A DNA stretch of 64,000 nucleotides from Trichobilharzia regenti (GCA_944472135.2 OX235262.1:165229509-165293508); one strand, 5' to 3'. Positions 46,528 to 58,061 are shown, counted from the first letter of the stretch. Numbers and translations are program-made. The notes: a model not told the origin generated them from the letters alone.

Positions 46528-46980
46528 TAAAGTCAGTGCTGCTATACGGATCAGAGACTTGCACTGCGAGTCATAAAGAGCATCTCAAACAAACTTCAGA
46601 CCTTCATTAACAGCTGTCTCCGCTCAATACTCAAGATCAGATGGCCAGAAAATATCAGCAACAGGGATCTCTGGGAGCGAACCAATCAGGAACAGATTGT
46701 GAAACAAATAGGCAGAAAGAAATGGAGATGGATTCGCCATACGCTGAGGAAATCATCAAGTGACATCACTTGACAAGCCCTCGAGTGGAACCTGAAAGGG
46801 AGGCGGCGAGTTGGTCGTCCAAGGGTGACTTGGAGGAGGTCATGCGAGGAGGAGATGAAAGCATGTGGAGAGACCTGGAGCAGGGTGAAAAAGTTGCCAG
46901 AAAACCGAAGGCAATGGAGGTGCGCAGCTGAAGCCCTATGTTCCTCTAGGAACTAAAGGATACAATAATAATAATAATAT
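46528..46980 (+). mobile_element. RTE-A, 5'-truncated, nested in PLE
   Basis: Cleanest RTE-A C terminus. The frame reads ISNKLQTFINSCLRSILKIR, WPENISNRDLWERTNQEQ, VKQIGRKKWRWIRHTLRKSS, one stop, ALEWNPKGRRRVGRPRVTWR, SCEEEMKACGETWSRVKKLP, then a stop. Upstream VLLYGSETC is in another frame. The 3' end is tatgttcctctaggaactaa, aggatac and (AAT)5. Confidence 0.9.
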
Positions 46981-47280
46981 CAATCTCATGTGTTCCTTTT
47001 ATACATTTTCACACCCTCTTGACACTTGTTGAATGGACACTCACCTACCACATTTGTTCTCACTCAATAGCTATTTTAACCTTATCAAATTTGTAACTTT
47101 GTGTCATTGAGTACCACGTAATTTACAACTTTTAACTTTCACTTCTAAAGTCACTTCCGCGTAATTATATCAATTATGTCACCCCCTATTACTCAACAAT
47201 AGACCACTATATATATTTTGGCAAGTATAAATACGACTGTACAGCCTCTGAAGATGATTTCGTCGATAAAGAAAATTTTT

Positions 47281-47615
47281 CAGGATTTCATCATGAGCTA
47301 GCATCAGTTAGAGAACCATTGGAAAACCTGCAAAGAGTACTGGACAGCTGTTTCGTCCTAGTTTGGGACTCTTCATCAGTGCACACCCACGCCAAAGGGT
47401 TCGAACCCAGGCCCTCCTGGTTACAAGGCGAGCTCGTATACCATTAAGCCACCGGGATCCGATCTAATGGCCCAATTCACGACATAGCGCGACCCCCCCA
47501 GCCAATGTCTTCGGCGAGTATCTGTCCTGACATCCAGGTTTTCCAATAGTTCTCTAACTAATGTCAGCTCATGATGAAATCCTGGAACCAGTCACATCCC
47601 TACAAACCAACACTT
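47281..47615. mobile_element. SINE-B fold-back pair
   Basis: 47281-47510 is a minus copy with a good A box on the minus strand (TGGCTTAATGG, 47441-47452), a B box (gggttcgaaccc) and a ribozyme block. 47533-47615 is a 3' end in the plus direction (caggttttccaatagttctc, gatgaaatcctggaacc). The arms 47281-47331 and 47535-47583 are near-identical inverted copies, so the single-stranded form would fold into a long hairpin. Confidence 0.82.
47339..47388 (-). ncRNA. SINE-B hammerhead-like block
   Basis: On the minus strand: GUGUGCACUGAUGAAGAGUC, CCAAACUAGGAC, GAAACAGCUGUC, CAGUACUC. Stem II GUCC/GGAC, GAAAC and the GUC triplet are perfect. The 5' core reads AUGAAGA where CUGAAGA is expected. A shifted CUGAUGA is three bases upstream. 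Activity is uncertain. Confidence 0.6.
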
Positions 47616-50039
47616 GAAAAAAGAAAATTTTCTTCACTGAATTTGTCTTTTATTTCCTTCATGACTTAGTGGGTATTTTCGGGGATAGAAATTCTACCAT
47701 ACCACGATAATTATTACGGGTTTTGTGTGAAATAGTGGGGTCAAATGTTAGAGAAGTGAGCTGCAAACTATAAGCAAAGCTTATTATTACATATACTATC
47801 TATGATACTATCTACTTATACTTCACTATGTTTCGACCAACATTCTGCTTAAAGTGGTGGTTTCATTATTAACATTATTATTACTGTTTTAAATTTTATG
47901 TATGTACATATTTATAAAAGGAGGTAAATTGTTGCAATGTGAATAGAAACGCTGAAAATTCCATTCGGCATAATTATTATTGTTGTTTGGATTAGGGTTA
48001 TTATTACTATTATTAAAAATCAGTATTCAGTGTAGTTGTTCCCACTTAAAATGCACTGTGATAACGACAGTCAGTAAACAATAACTGATCAGCCACTGAA
48101 CTGTATGTTTTGTAGTCCTACTTACTAACCAGATTCAGTCACTTCTGTTTTTGATGTGGTCATTGATTTAAAAGACTCCAGTTTATAAAATGTCGACCGA
48201 TTTCACATGGTCTTACGAAATTAGCACAAAGTGAAAGACCAGCCTGTGTATATCTTACCATTTTTTATCGAAAAGGATCGCTCCCCCCCGCCCCACCCTC
48301 GAGTGAACTGATGCCATCTACGACAGGTTAAGCTCATGTTAAAAATTCACTCGTGTTAAATAATAGGCAAAATTCAATGAACACTTATTGAAAAAAAGCC
48401 GAGTTTATTTATTCTTTGGCATCTAGTCAAGTTGTTAAATTGATCACTCAAGAGCATTAGTTGCTTAGTAACCAACTAACTGTCTTACTGTGCTACAGTC
48501 ATAAGTGATATAAGTTTCATTCTCTGAGGATTTGGTAGAAAAAAGAAAAAACAGAATCATTACCTGTTGAATATTTCATCATGTTAGGTAGAACAGGTGA
48601 ACAGTAAACGTCTCATTAACTTCAATCAATCAACATTTTTTTTGGTGTGTAAGAAAACTTGTCACTTAAGAAGGTAGAAAAAGTTGCAAACTACGAGTGT
48701 TTCGGGAGTGAAGAAAGTATGAAGGTCAGTCAGTGACTTATCAGGCAGAATTTTAGTGGAGTAAATGACTAAATTTCAGTTATTCATTCAACAGGAACTA
48801 CAAAAATCTTCTTGATCAAGTGTAGAGAGAATATCTTGAAATATATTATGCACAAGATATCAAGGTATCTTCTTTATGTTTCTGAATACAAGTCGCTGGA
48901 GCACAAAAATTCAGGGGATTTAAAGTATGATAAACTAATTCTTGTGTCTGATAAGGTAATTTAATATAACATGCAATAATTCATAAGTGGATGATGTTTA
49001 AAGTACAATTTAATGCTAACGGTTATATCAATTACGACTTATCATTAGAGTCAAACTCCACTTTTAAACTATGATCAAACCAAATTATCTGTTAAGGTTA
49101 TGAGTATCTATGAAGAAATTATACAGAAATAATAAACACTTTTATTAAAGACCAAAGTTTTCTGCTACAGAGAAAATGGAGGGTGACTTTTCTGGGTTTA
49201 CGACTACTTTCCGTGAATTTTCACACACTGGCAGTCCAAAGTACGAAACTGTAATGGGTTGATTCGGTTCGTGTTTAGTTCATTAAACTCTTGGGTCCCA
49301 ACCAAATAATTCCTGATTTTTTTCGGATTTGACAAAATCTCATTTCCTAAAATATATATTATATTGTCTTGCAGAGATAAAATCTGTCAACAGAATACCC
49401 TCCATCTAAAATGTCGTACTTAGACATTTAAAATGAAACTGCAAAAGTCTGAAGTCTGATACAAATTTAGACGTTACTATATAATCCATACTAACTATAT
49501 ATAACCCTATAATACCACATGGTTGAACAAATCGAAGTGAATGAGAGATAAGTCGTGATTGGCTGGTCCTTAGCCACAGACTTTGGAGACATGATAAATA
49601 ATTAGCGAAAACCAGAGAATTAATAAATAATGGAAAAATAACCCGAAGAAATAGGGATGGGAAGAACTAGTATGTGTAAAAATGAATCACTGATGGACTC
49701 CTCATGTTTTAATCTTTCCCTTACTGGTTTTCGCAGATTGTTCGCCCTCGCATAAATGATCCAACACTGAATGACTTAACAAAAGGGTATCAACTGTGCG
49801 ATTAATCATCTTCATTAGACATTTCCCCACTTTAATCCCTTTTCACATCCTCGTGGCATCACTCATTCAGCTAAACTAATTATAGAAGTACTGAATATTT
49901 CACCACATTTTGACTGAAAAGAAGCACAAGTAATTCACTTCTTAATACCACAATAAGTAAATAATGGTAAACACACATTAAACGCCCGACGATAGACTGT
50001 ATTCATACATGTATTGAACTCAAAATATAAAATTTATTA
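47616..50039. other. Unannotated spacer, about 2.4 kb
   Basis: The longest stretch with no call. 47952-47990 shares gctgaaaattccatt with LINE-like tails at 12766 and SINE-A2. As the coding exon at 50313-50696 reads leftwards, this region may be its intron. No further exon could be recognised. Confidence 0.45.
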
Positions 50040-50250
50040 TTATTATTTATTTTATTCCACTACTTTCCGATTGGAACATATAGGGCTTCCAGCTAGAGCT
50101 TTGAAGTTACGGGATGGGGTTACTAGTCTTCTCTCTTCACCAGCCTTACTACCGGCTTAGAGAGACTTATGAGTGTTTCAGCCTAAGATGGAACCACAGG
50201 CCATATGAGATGTGGTTGGCAAGCATTCTATGGCTGTGACACCGACGCAA
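50040..50250 (-). mobile_element. SINE-A, minus strand
   Basis: ttattttattccactacttt, gattggaacatatagggctt, ggatggggttactagtc and tgtgacaccgacgc. Lies just past the splice donor of the next exon, inside its intron. Confidence 0.8.
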
Positions 50251-50312
50251 AGTATTAAATAAATGGCTTAAACTTTGTTACATCAATAAACGAACAGTCA
50301 TTATTTACTTAC

Positions 50313-50696
50313 AGTATGATAAAATTCCGTAATATCACCAAAAGCTGCTTGTCTTGAATTATGATGACGTCGGCATTCTTCAGCAGCATTCAACTGTGTC
50401 ATATGTAAAACACGATATATGCGTGCACATACACCACAAATACCTGAAGCTCCATTCACCGAGGTAAGATTATTTATTAATTCCAGATAAATAGGCGCAC
50501 GAGGTTCATTATCTGGTGTAATACCACCAGGTGAATAGAAGGATGGTGCACTTTCCCAATCTGAATAGAGTAAACGTCTTCCTGTGTGGAAGCCTGCTAA
50601 ATTCACTGATGTTTGTGAATAACTGTGAATACTGTCAAAATTAATGTACATAATTACAATGATGAATAGGCGAAATTTATTCAAGAAAATATCCAT
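50313..50696 (-). CDS. First coding exon of an unrecognised secreted protein
   Basis: The only convincing host coding sequence here. It runs from ATG at 50696 through 128 codons to a splice donor, ACT|GTAAGT (donor GT at 50312-50311), giving a phase-0 intron. Residues 1-26 look like a signal peptide: K7, a hydrophobic core at 10-18 (LFIIVIMYI), then a polar SIHSYS region. The rest is soluble-looking and rich in G/P/N, with Cys at 87, 90 and 108 (CGVC pair), an NLT glycosylation site at 76-78 and a basic CRRHH motif. Composition and codons are unlike the flanking repeats. No domain was recognised. Later exons should lie at lower coordinates, perhaps outside the window. An uncleaved signal anchor is the alternative. 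Confidence 0.72.
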
Positions 50697-51270
50697 TATG
50701 CTAGGATGAGTTAGTTATCTAGTTAATCCGTAGAGCTGAACAGAATATAAGGACATATTTACAGACTGAATAAAATCCGAATGCCAATTAGCATTCTTAG
50801 TTAGCGCGTCTATTTCAAAGACGATAACAGTGACTATGCATGTATTATACACTTCCAAAGTTAATTATGTGTAGTGTCCTCAATCGTCATAACTTTCAAT
50901 GTGACATGAGAAAAATAAATTTTTTTCTTTGGATGTCTTTTCGACTATTTGTCAAACAATTATTCCGTATTCACATGTATAATTAATTTTCTTTACTTAC
51001 TGCGTTCTTATTGGCTAAAATGTGACTAGTTAAAAAAAACAGAATCGACCAATAGGCGTTAAATACATCACCTAATTTTTGTTCACCAAATTTATAGTAA
51101 AAATTAAGTCTTTTGACGCATATCTAGGGCTGTACAGTAAGTACATTAAAGCTTATGAGTGAAAATCTTCGTCAGACTGCATACAGTATATATAATGGGA
51201 TAGCTTTCATTACGTCACCTGAATACCGAAGATAACGGCTCCATATAAAATGTTATCTCACATTGAAAAC
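50697..51270. other. Upstream region of the secreted-protein exon
   Basis: AT-rich. No TATA box, initiator or splice-leader acceptor could be assigned with confidence. Confidence 0.4.
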
Positions 51271-51600
51271 AAGCCTGTCTGTCTGTCTATTTTCAACGTA
51301 GAACTTTGCACCGATATGCAGCAGTTCAAGTCACCGCATTCCGTGTAGCACAAAAAGCAAGAGAAGAAAGTAGAAGAAATGCATAATAGAGACAGTAGAC
51401 AGGGGTATGAGACAAAAGGAATAGTAATATGGAAGAACGATATAGTTTCACTGGGTATTATAAGTCACAAGGAGTGGATGCATCTGTGCGACTTAAAACG
51501 ATTTCGCGCCATATCACCAACTGTCTCCAGCCATTGGTGTCTACTGCCCTGAGGATCCCAACTAGGAAGTCTTCACCTTGAAGAACTATATCATCTGCAT
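51271..51600 (-). mobile_element. RTE-B 3' end, minus strand
   Basis: Minus-strand 3' UTR (gtagaactttgcaccgatat, agtcaccgcattccg) and last coding words (caactgtctccagccattgg, gaggatcccaactaggaag), parallel to 38315-38560. Confidence 0.78.
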
Positions 51601-51789
51601 ATTCTAAGTCAAGTTTTATTTTTTATTTTTTTTTATTTATTTTTACTTTCTCTGATTCAAATTATGAGATATCGCATATGCTGTAAGGGATTTCCAACTT
51701 CTGTCCGCATGCGATACAAAGACATCACTATTTAAAGTCAGTGGTGAACTAATTGAACCAAGGATACCAAGTGTATCCAACCCTCTCAG

Positions 51790-53290
51790 TGTTCTCGTAA
51801 CTTCCATTTGGTTTCAAGTGGAATAGAGGGCTTCAACAACATATCTCCACTTTATTCTATTTTCTGCCGCCCTCTTCAGCTGTTCCCACTACTGCCCATA
51901 ATCTCTCGTCTCCTCCTCTCCTACACACGATCTCCTCCATGTCATTCTCACACCGACGACACAGTCGTCGCTTCTCATTAGGATTCCAGTCGAGCGATGG
52001 CCTGGCGCACAGCGTTATTCGATGATTTCCTCAACATAGTCCACCTCCATTTTCTTCTACTTATTTGTTGAGTGATCGACTCTTGGCTAGTTTGTTCCTA
52101 GCCAGAGTTTCTCGTTGCTAGTTCTTCCTAGCCTTTCAGTCTTCAGTATGAAGCCAGTGAAGGTGGGAAGCTGTTGGTAAAAGTCTGTAGTTGCTTGTTG
52201 GAAATCCTTTTCGTGACGCGCAGGGGATGTTTCTGACCGATATATAAGAACTGACTGACTTCGCTTTTGTACTGAAAGTCTGAATCTTTTTTTATTCTGT
52301 CTGAGTACAGTGTGGAAGATTTCCGAACTGGTTTCAGATTGAAGAAGGAGTATCTTGCCTTTCCCGTTTTTAGCTGGCCTTGACCCCTTCATCTGTCTGT
52401 GGTTTAAACCATGCGTCGGTGGCACAGTGGTTAGGACTCTCGCTGACCATGCACATGGTCCGAGGTTCGATCCCTGCCGACGCACACCTCATATCTATGG
52501 TCGGCCTGCAAAATTTGGGCTACCGATATCACATGCTGAAAATTCCATACTTGTACCAAAAATACAGTGTGGAATCAAGCTGTTATCAACAATAAAAAAA
52601 TAAAAATAAATAAGTAAGTGAAGGAATTCAGTTCTGTCAAATCTCTTTCGTTGATGTTGATCGATGCTTCATCACCTTCATCTTCGCTACGTTCACCTGG
52701 AGTCCTGTCTTTGCTATCTGTTCCGCCATTTTGTTGGTTTTCGCCAGTAAATCATCGAGTTTGTGTGATAACAGAAATAAATCATCTATGAAATCCAGAT
52801 ACTCTAGAATTTTCATATTAGTGCAACGTGATATTCCAGCGTTCTCACTCCTCGAGCACAGCCTGACACATAATCCAGTCCATTACAATTAAGAATATCA
52901 TCGGTGATAACAGGCAGCCAGACTTGTCTTACTCCTGTATTCACTTCGAACGCCTCACTGAGTTTCCTGTTGTGGATCAGCTGACACGTGGCATTGTCAT
53001 ATAGCCAGCTGTTGAATGAGGTTGATAAAGACTTGGGTACTGCACGCCGTCATGTTGAAGTAGTTTCCAAATTACTTCTCGTTCAACGCTGTCTGTTGAA
53101 GGCTTTTTTAAAGTCGATGAATTTGAGGTAGAGGTTCGACTGCCATTCTATGCTCTGTTTGATGATGATGCGTAGAGTTTCAGTCTGATCATTACATGAT
53201 TCGCCTTTCCTGAATCCAGCTCGTTCTGGTCGGAGAGGCGAAGTTCTTAATCCAGTGAAAATTTCATTCTTTCTGGGATGACGCAACAAT
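51790..53290 (-). mobile_element. RTE-A, longest copy, interrupted by SINE-A2
   Basis: Minus-strand LINE with RT motifs in order. FRKGESCNDQTETLRIIIKQ and LKFIDFKKAFN (53083-53289, motif A Asp present) come first. GVRQ-region remnants and FIDDLFLLSHKLDDLLAKTN (about 52690-52800, the YADD box read as FIDD with both Asp kept) follow. VLIYRSET (about 52250) and the C-terminal part down to 51800 complete it. SINE-A2 splits it at 52413-52613. Frameshifts and stops make it dead. The 3' end at 51790-51840 (ttccatttggtttcaagtgg) is diverged. Confidence 0.85.
52413..52613 (+). mobile_element. SINE-A2, nested in RTE-A
   Basis: A box tggcacagtgg and B box aggttcgatccc. Body and tail match 1727-1917 closely, ending in an A-rich tail (aataaaaaaataaaaataaa). 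Two chance + frames cross it. Confidence 0.9.
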
Positions 53291-53800
53291 AATAATCAAC
53301 AATAATCAACGGCCTAATATGAAATGTCGGGTTTATGGAGATTAGACTTATTCCATCCTAGAATACATAAATTCAAGGTAAAAAAACATGGTGTTTTCCA
53401 CTATTCACGCACCGAATTAATATAGTGCACAAATTAATTGTGTCATAGTGAAAATAAGTGTTTGAAGAAACACATTGTGTAGGCATAATTTTCGCCCATC
53501 AGTTTCATTGTATTTGTAATTATATCGCTTAAGATGCACAAAGACAAGTCTAATGTAATAAGTCACCTGGGATGTGATGGACACATGAGACAGATATCTT
53601 CAGATTAACTGAACAGCCTGCTTTGATAAGAGTTAAGATGCGAAATTTTCTGTAAATGAGGTCTTTGAATAAAGAATTACGAATTGTGATTTCTGTAGGC
53701 TACATTTGTTACAATTAGTAGTGTTGTCACTGAACAAAACATTTGCCAGAAGCCTGAAAAGCACAACATACTGTATGTTTACGGTTTCATTTGACATATA
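53291..53800. other. Unannotated spacer
   Basis: Nothing recognised. Confidence 0.5.
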
Positions 53801-54070
53801 ATTAGGTTAAAAGTGTGACCGCGGATTGAATTCAGTTGTGGAACCATTGAAAACCAGGGAGTACTGGACAGCTCTTTCCTCCCTAGTTTAGGACTCACTA
53901 GCAGTAACCACCCACCAACTAGGTTAGGGCGGAGGACCTTCCGGTGACAAGCAAATCCTATATACCATTCAGCCACTAAGACCCGATTCAGTGGCCCATG
54001 AACTGTAACTACCACCAGTTCGTGGTTTTTATGCGATCACTAACCAGTGTCGCGGAGGGTGTTTGTCCTC
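53801..54070 (-). mobile_element. SINE-B, minus strand (left half of a head-to-head pair)
   Basis: 3' end at 53801-53870 (ttgaattcagttgtggaacc, gaaaaccagggagtactgg), ribozyme block at 53865-53905 (decayed), head at 53935-54000. Confidence 0.76.
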
Positions 54071-54084
54071 ACTTTCAACGGAAT

Positions 54085-54340
54085 GGATTCCATACACTGG
54101 TCGAAGTCGGAATTCATAGGCCACTGAATTAAGTCTCAGTAGCTGAGTGGTCTATGAGCTTGACTTGTAGACGTACGGTCCTGGGTTCGAGCCACAGTGA
54201 ATGCCGGCTGCCGAAGAGTTCCAAACTAGGAGAAAACACCTGTCCAGCACCCCTCGATGGTTTTCAATAGTATCTTCAACTGAAAGCAATCAGTATTCAA
54301 ACTTGAGACAAATCAAATCCCTAGAAACTAAAACTACATA
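54085..54340 (+). mobile_element. SINE-B, plus strand (right half of a head-to-head pair)
   Basis: Good pol III boxes: A box tagctgagtgg at 54140-54150 and B box gggttcgagcc at 54183-54193. Ribozyme block at 54205-54250 with CCGAAGAG (U4 changed to C), so inactive. 3' end at 54260-54335. Confidence 0.82.
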
Positions 54341-55560
54341 ACTAAGTTTAATTAGATATCTTCTGATGAAATGAGCACTAAAAAGAAACTACAAGTTTCT
54401 AGCTCACTACTATTAAGTAACAAGAATTAGTTTCATTTCTCAAACATATTTTGAGGCTTAAACAATCTTTTACTGTTCATATTACATTGTCATTACCACT
54501 TCTGACATTGATAAAGGCAGAAATTCATTCAACCAGTCAACAAGAACTTGAATCAATTTATTTTGAAGCTGGTTGAATATTTTCATTGTGTTTTTCTCAT
54601 GAAATCAAAAACCGTTTAACTTCACTCTGACAAAAACTGTAAAGTGGATTTATTTCCTGGACTAACAGAATAAACACTCCAGTTCTAGCACAAGTCAAAT
54701 ACTCAGATAGATATCGGGATTACAATTCCTACAACCTGTAAATATGTCAATAAGCTGATTGATTTTTAATTTGAGAATTTAACAGTGTTTTAAAATAGCT
54801 CAAAAGACTACAATTAATCAAATATAACCATTTAATATTTCCTATTAATAAAATATTCGTCTGAATTCATGCTAAAAATGGTAGCCATTATGGTTAGCCT
54901 TTAATACTGTACTGTCAAGTAACTCAGCCAAACTTATACCTCCGTCTACAGACAACAGTTTGCATTTAGATAGTTAAGTCGGTAAAAGTTTATCATTTTA
55001 GAGTGATAATATAAGAATAAATTCATCCCGTTTCTTCAAAAAGTTAACTATAGTTATTGAAGAACAGTATATCCAGAATTTATTAGCAATATGTGTGAGG
55101 TTTCCTAGCGTTTTATGCCACCAAATGTTTTTAATTAATGTAGATTAATGTAGAAGCTAAAATACTAAAATTACTTAATAGATTTAATTATGATAAATGT
55201 AGAATTCTGATGAAATAATCAAAGGGCTGTAAAATTCAGTATACCCGATCCTTAGTATCGAGGTGTGTGCATCAACAGCTTCATCGATAACTTCGACAAA
55301 ATGTAAAATTAACTAAGCGGCATGCCAAAAATAAACTGAAAAATACAGACGCAAATTTTTACTACATTTCACCAATTAGGCGCCACCTAAGTGAAATTCG
55401 GTGAAAATATTGCAGCAGGAGAAAGTGTAATATTCACTGTCTGTCCAAGTATTACGCATACGACCACTTCGTTATTAACTAAAATTACTCTTTAACTCAG
55501 TTTGTAGACCACATGAATTGTTATATATGTAAGTGGTTGGCTGTTAGTGAGACACAAGGG
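54341..55560. other. Unannotated AT-rich spacer, about 1.2 kb
   Basis: Nothing recognised. Confidence 0.5.
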
Positions 55561-55589
55561 ACTACTTAGCTGAATAGGTGATGTCATCT

Positions 55590-56290
55590 GTTCCACTGTC
55601 TCCGTATTATTTTACAGTAATTTTCAGATGTTTGGCGGGGTGATTAAAGAACGCATTAATTTTAAAAATATTAGTTAGTTTACAAATATCAAATGCATTA
55701 GTGTTTCCACGTCTATGTATTTCTGTGATTTTGGCTGTTCTTGTGGAGCCAGTTACACTGGACGTAAAATTCGGTATTTCTATCGTCGGGTTTCTAAAAA
55801 CATCATCTAGCATGGTAGAGCAAGGGACAAACGAGTTCTATTCGCAGCTGTATTCCAGATGAACACGAAACTGATGTTAACAAGACTTTTGACTACCTTA
55901 CCCCAACTATTCTTAATCTCACCTTACGAATTCGTCTTTTACAAACTGTTGGAGCCACCTTAAAAAGTCTAACTTGTGTGTTTAAAAGAAGTCCGTTCAG
56001 ACGCTTTCTCTACCATCGCCATCAACGTTTCACTTTTCGTTAACTGTTGAATGGATTTTCTTAATTTCAGATTATCTTCAATTTAGTATGGTTTTTTATC
56101 ACTTACACATCTGTTTTTTGAGCTGTAATCCCACTCATCTTCACAACTCGATATTATTTATTGAGAGGTTATCGAAAGGAACTTCCTTTTGTCATCTAGA
56201 ACAATAACTAGCTTTTGATGACGTAACAGTAATACTTTTTATAAGCTTTTTCATACTGAAGTAGACGCTGTAACCAAAACTGATCTTAAT
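55590..56290 (+). mobile_element. Penelope-like element relic
   Basis: GIY-YIG remnant at 55725-55990 with an AT-rich 3' region to about 56290. In the + frame: CDFGCSCGASYTGRKIRYFY, RRVSKNI. This matches HSCGASYIGHTIRQVHY of the 8.0 and 15.2 kb lineage, with YTG replacing YIG. Downstream the match needs frameshifts. No RT. The minus frame 55607-55813 is a shadow. Confidence 0.68.
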
Positions 56291-56459
56291 ATCGGTGAGA
56301 ATGTTTGAGATAGTCTTGGATTATCAAACTTACTTACTTATTTAACGGACAATGACTGGAGATGATATGAAAATTTGAGTTATGAAATGATTCTAGCCAG
56401 CTACATTCAAGGCTTCAGACAAGTGTTTTCTAACACTCTAATGTTCGATGTTAGAATAG

Positions 56460-56567
56460 GAAATAGTATCAGTTAGAGAAACCCTGATAACTAGAGTCTA
56501 ATGGTTGTTGTTTTGTCTCGCTCTGGGACTTCTCAGGGGTATTAGCCCATTGCTCCTCGTGTTTTCA
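56460..56567 (-). mobile_element. SINE-B fragment, minus strand
   Basis: atcagttagagaaaccctga, gttttgtctcgctctgggac and ttctcaggggta show 3' end and ribozyme words only. Confidence 0.55.
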
Positions 56568-56907
56568 CTCTTTTGGTTATCAGTCAATCCTTCTGCTAAA
56601 ATTAATTTCTCTTATTTTAGACAAATAACGTTGAATAGAGATAAAGAATTTCATTGTAAAAGACACTGTTATTGAAAATAATGAGATTCACGGGAAAATT
56701 GTGTTATATGCTTTTCCAAAGATCTGAACATCTGTTAGTAGGCTCTGCTATATGAATAAGATGAAGCTACATTATGTGAATAATTTTCACTGATTTTACT
56801 AAATAAAACCTCATCTAAGCTGGTATAGCCCAAAACAGAAATGTGTCAGAAATCATTTGCAGCCATTTTACTTGATAAATGTAACTTTTGAAGTGATGGT
56901 ATACACG

Positions 56908-57200
56908 GATTTGATTGGTTTTAATTTTGAAACGAATTGACTTCAGTTAGAGAACCACTGGGAAAACAAGGGAATACTGGACAGCTGATTCATCCTATTA
57001 GCCCACCGGAGGTAGAACCTAGGACCTTGAGGTAACGAGGTGAGACCATTGAGCATTGAGACACGGGTGGAATTCAATGAACCAAGAGTTGCAACATCTA
57101 CTAATCGGAGATATAGAGCGACTGCCTGCTAATCACCACCTCCGACCAGAACCTCAGGCAACTATATTCTGTATTGAGTCATTAATGAGCATTAGATTAA
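56908..57200 (-). mobile_element. SINE-B, minus strand (left half of a pair)
   Basis: gatttgattggttttaattt, cttcagttagagaaccactg, then head at 57010-57070 (gtagaacctaggaccttgag) and body to 57200. Confidence 0.72.
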
Positions 57201-57249
57201 TTCGCGAGTGTTGATTGGCAGGAATTTAACTTATTCCATTGAAAACCAG

Positions 57250-57440
57250 AGCCATTAGATTGTATCTCAGTGGCTGAATTTGTTTTATAACCTGAAGGTC
57301 TTGGGTTTGATCTCTGGTGGGATCACGAATGCCTACTGATTCAGAATCCCAAGTAGGGACGAAACAGTTATCCTTTACTTCCTGATTTTCATTGGATATC
57401 CAACTGAAGTCAATTTGCGATCACAGCTCACCATAAATCA
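57250..57440 (+). mobile_element. SINE-B, plus strand (right half of a pair)
   Basis: A-box-like tatctcagtggctg, B box ttgggtttgatctctgg, ribozyme-like actgattcagaatcccaagt with agggacgaaacagttatcc. Core changed to CUGAUUCAG, so inactive. Confidence 0.72.
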
Positions 57441-58060
57441 GCAGTAATGCAAATGAACGAAACAAATAAAACTGTTAGAAACATTATTAAAAAAACTGAC
57501 AATTTAAGCGACATCCATTATATGAAAAGAAGATATTAGGAGATAAATAAGATCAATAAACTGTAAATTATCTTTAAACACACACGTGTACAAAAGTCCT
57601 GTATTGTATCTATGACTATAATGTGTCACAAAACATCAAACGATTATAGTCTCAGTGTTAACTCTGTCCTACATACTCACATACATAAGTAAACAAAAGA
57701 TGAACGAGTATGTTTATTCAATGAACACAGAGAATTCTGAACACTGTTTCATCGTTAGTTGTTGTATTTTGCAGAGTATGTTTTCCTTATATATATATAT
57801 ATATATATATATATCATGAGACTGATAATTCTGTTGACTCTGCTAGTGTCAACAAACAATGATCTATTTGATCGTTTCTCAGTCTAACAGTTAAATTGAT
57901 TTCATTTCATTTATTCTTTACATTAACACTGTTTGATTACATGCGCGCATGTGGGTTTATGTCAGAACAGTGCTATAAGGGGAAACAAATATAACGAAAT
58001 ATCATTTTAAGTTTTGAAAGGATCGATTCTTTTTTTACGTTTGGGAAAAGTATCAGTTTG
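57441..58060. other. Unannotated spacer with (TA)n
   Basis: (TA)n at 57788-57814. Nothing else. Confidence 0.5.
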
Positions 58061-58061
58061 T

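Larger units (their letters stand above)
46026..47285 (+). mobile_element. PLE with inverted ends, interrupted by RTE-A
   Basis: Left end 46026-46130 (ttttctttatcgacgaaatc, atagtggtctattatt) and right end 47193-47285 (caatagaccactatatatat, gatttcgtcgataaagaaaa) are inverted copies. Between them are a GIY-YIG C-terminal remnant (46165-46440), an inserted RTE-A (46528-46980) and AT-rich PLE 3' sequence. The order shows that the PLE was there before the LINE. SINE-B begins at the right boundary. Confidence 0.75.

Noticed and set aside
54130..54195. Possible tRNA gene
   Set aside because: Part of a SINE-B copy followed by the ribozyme block and family 3' end.
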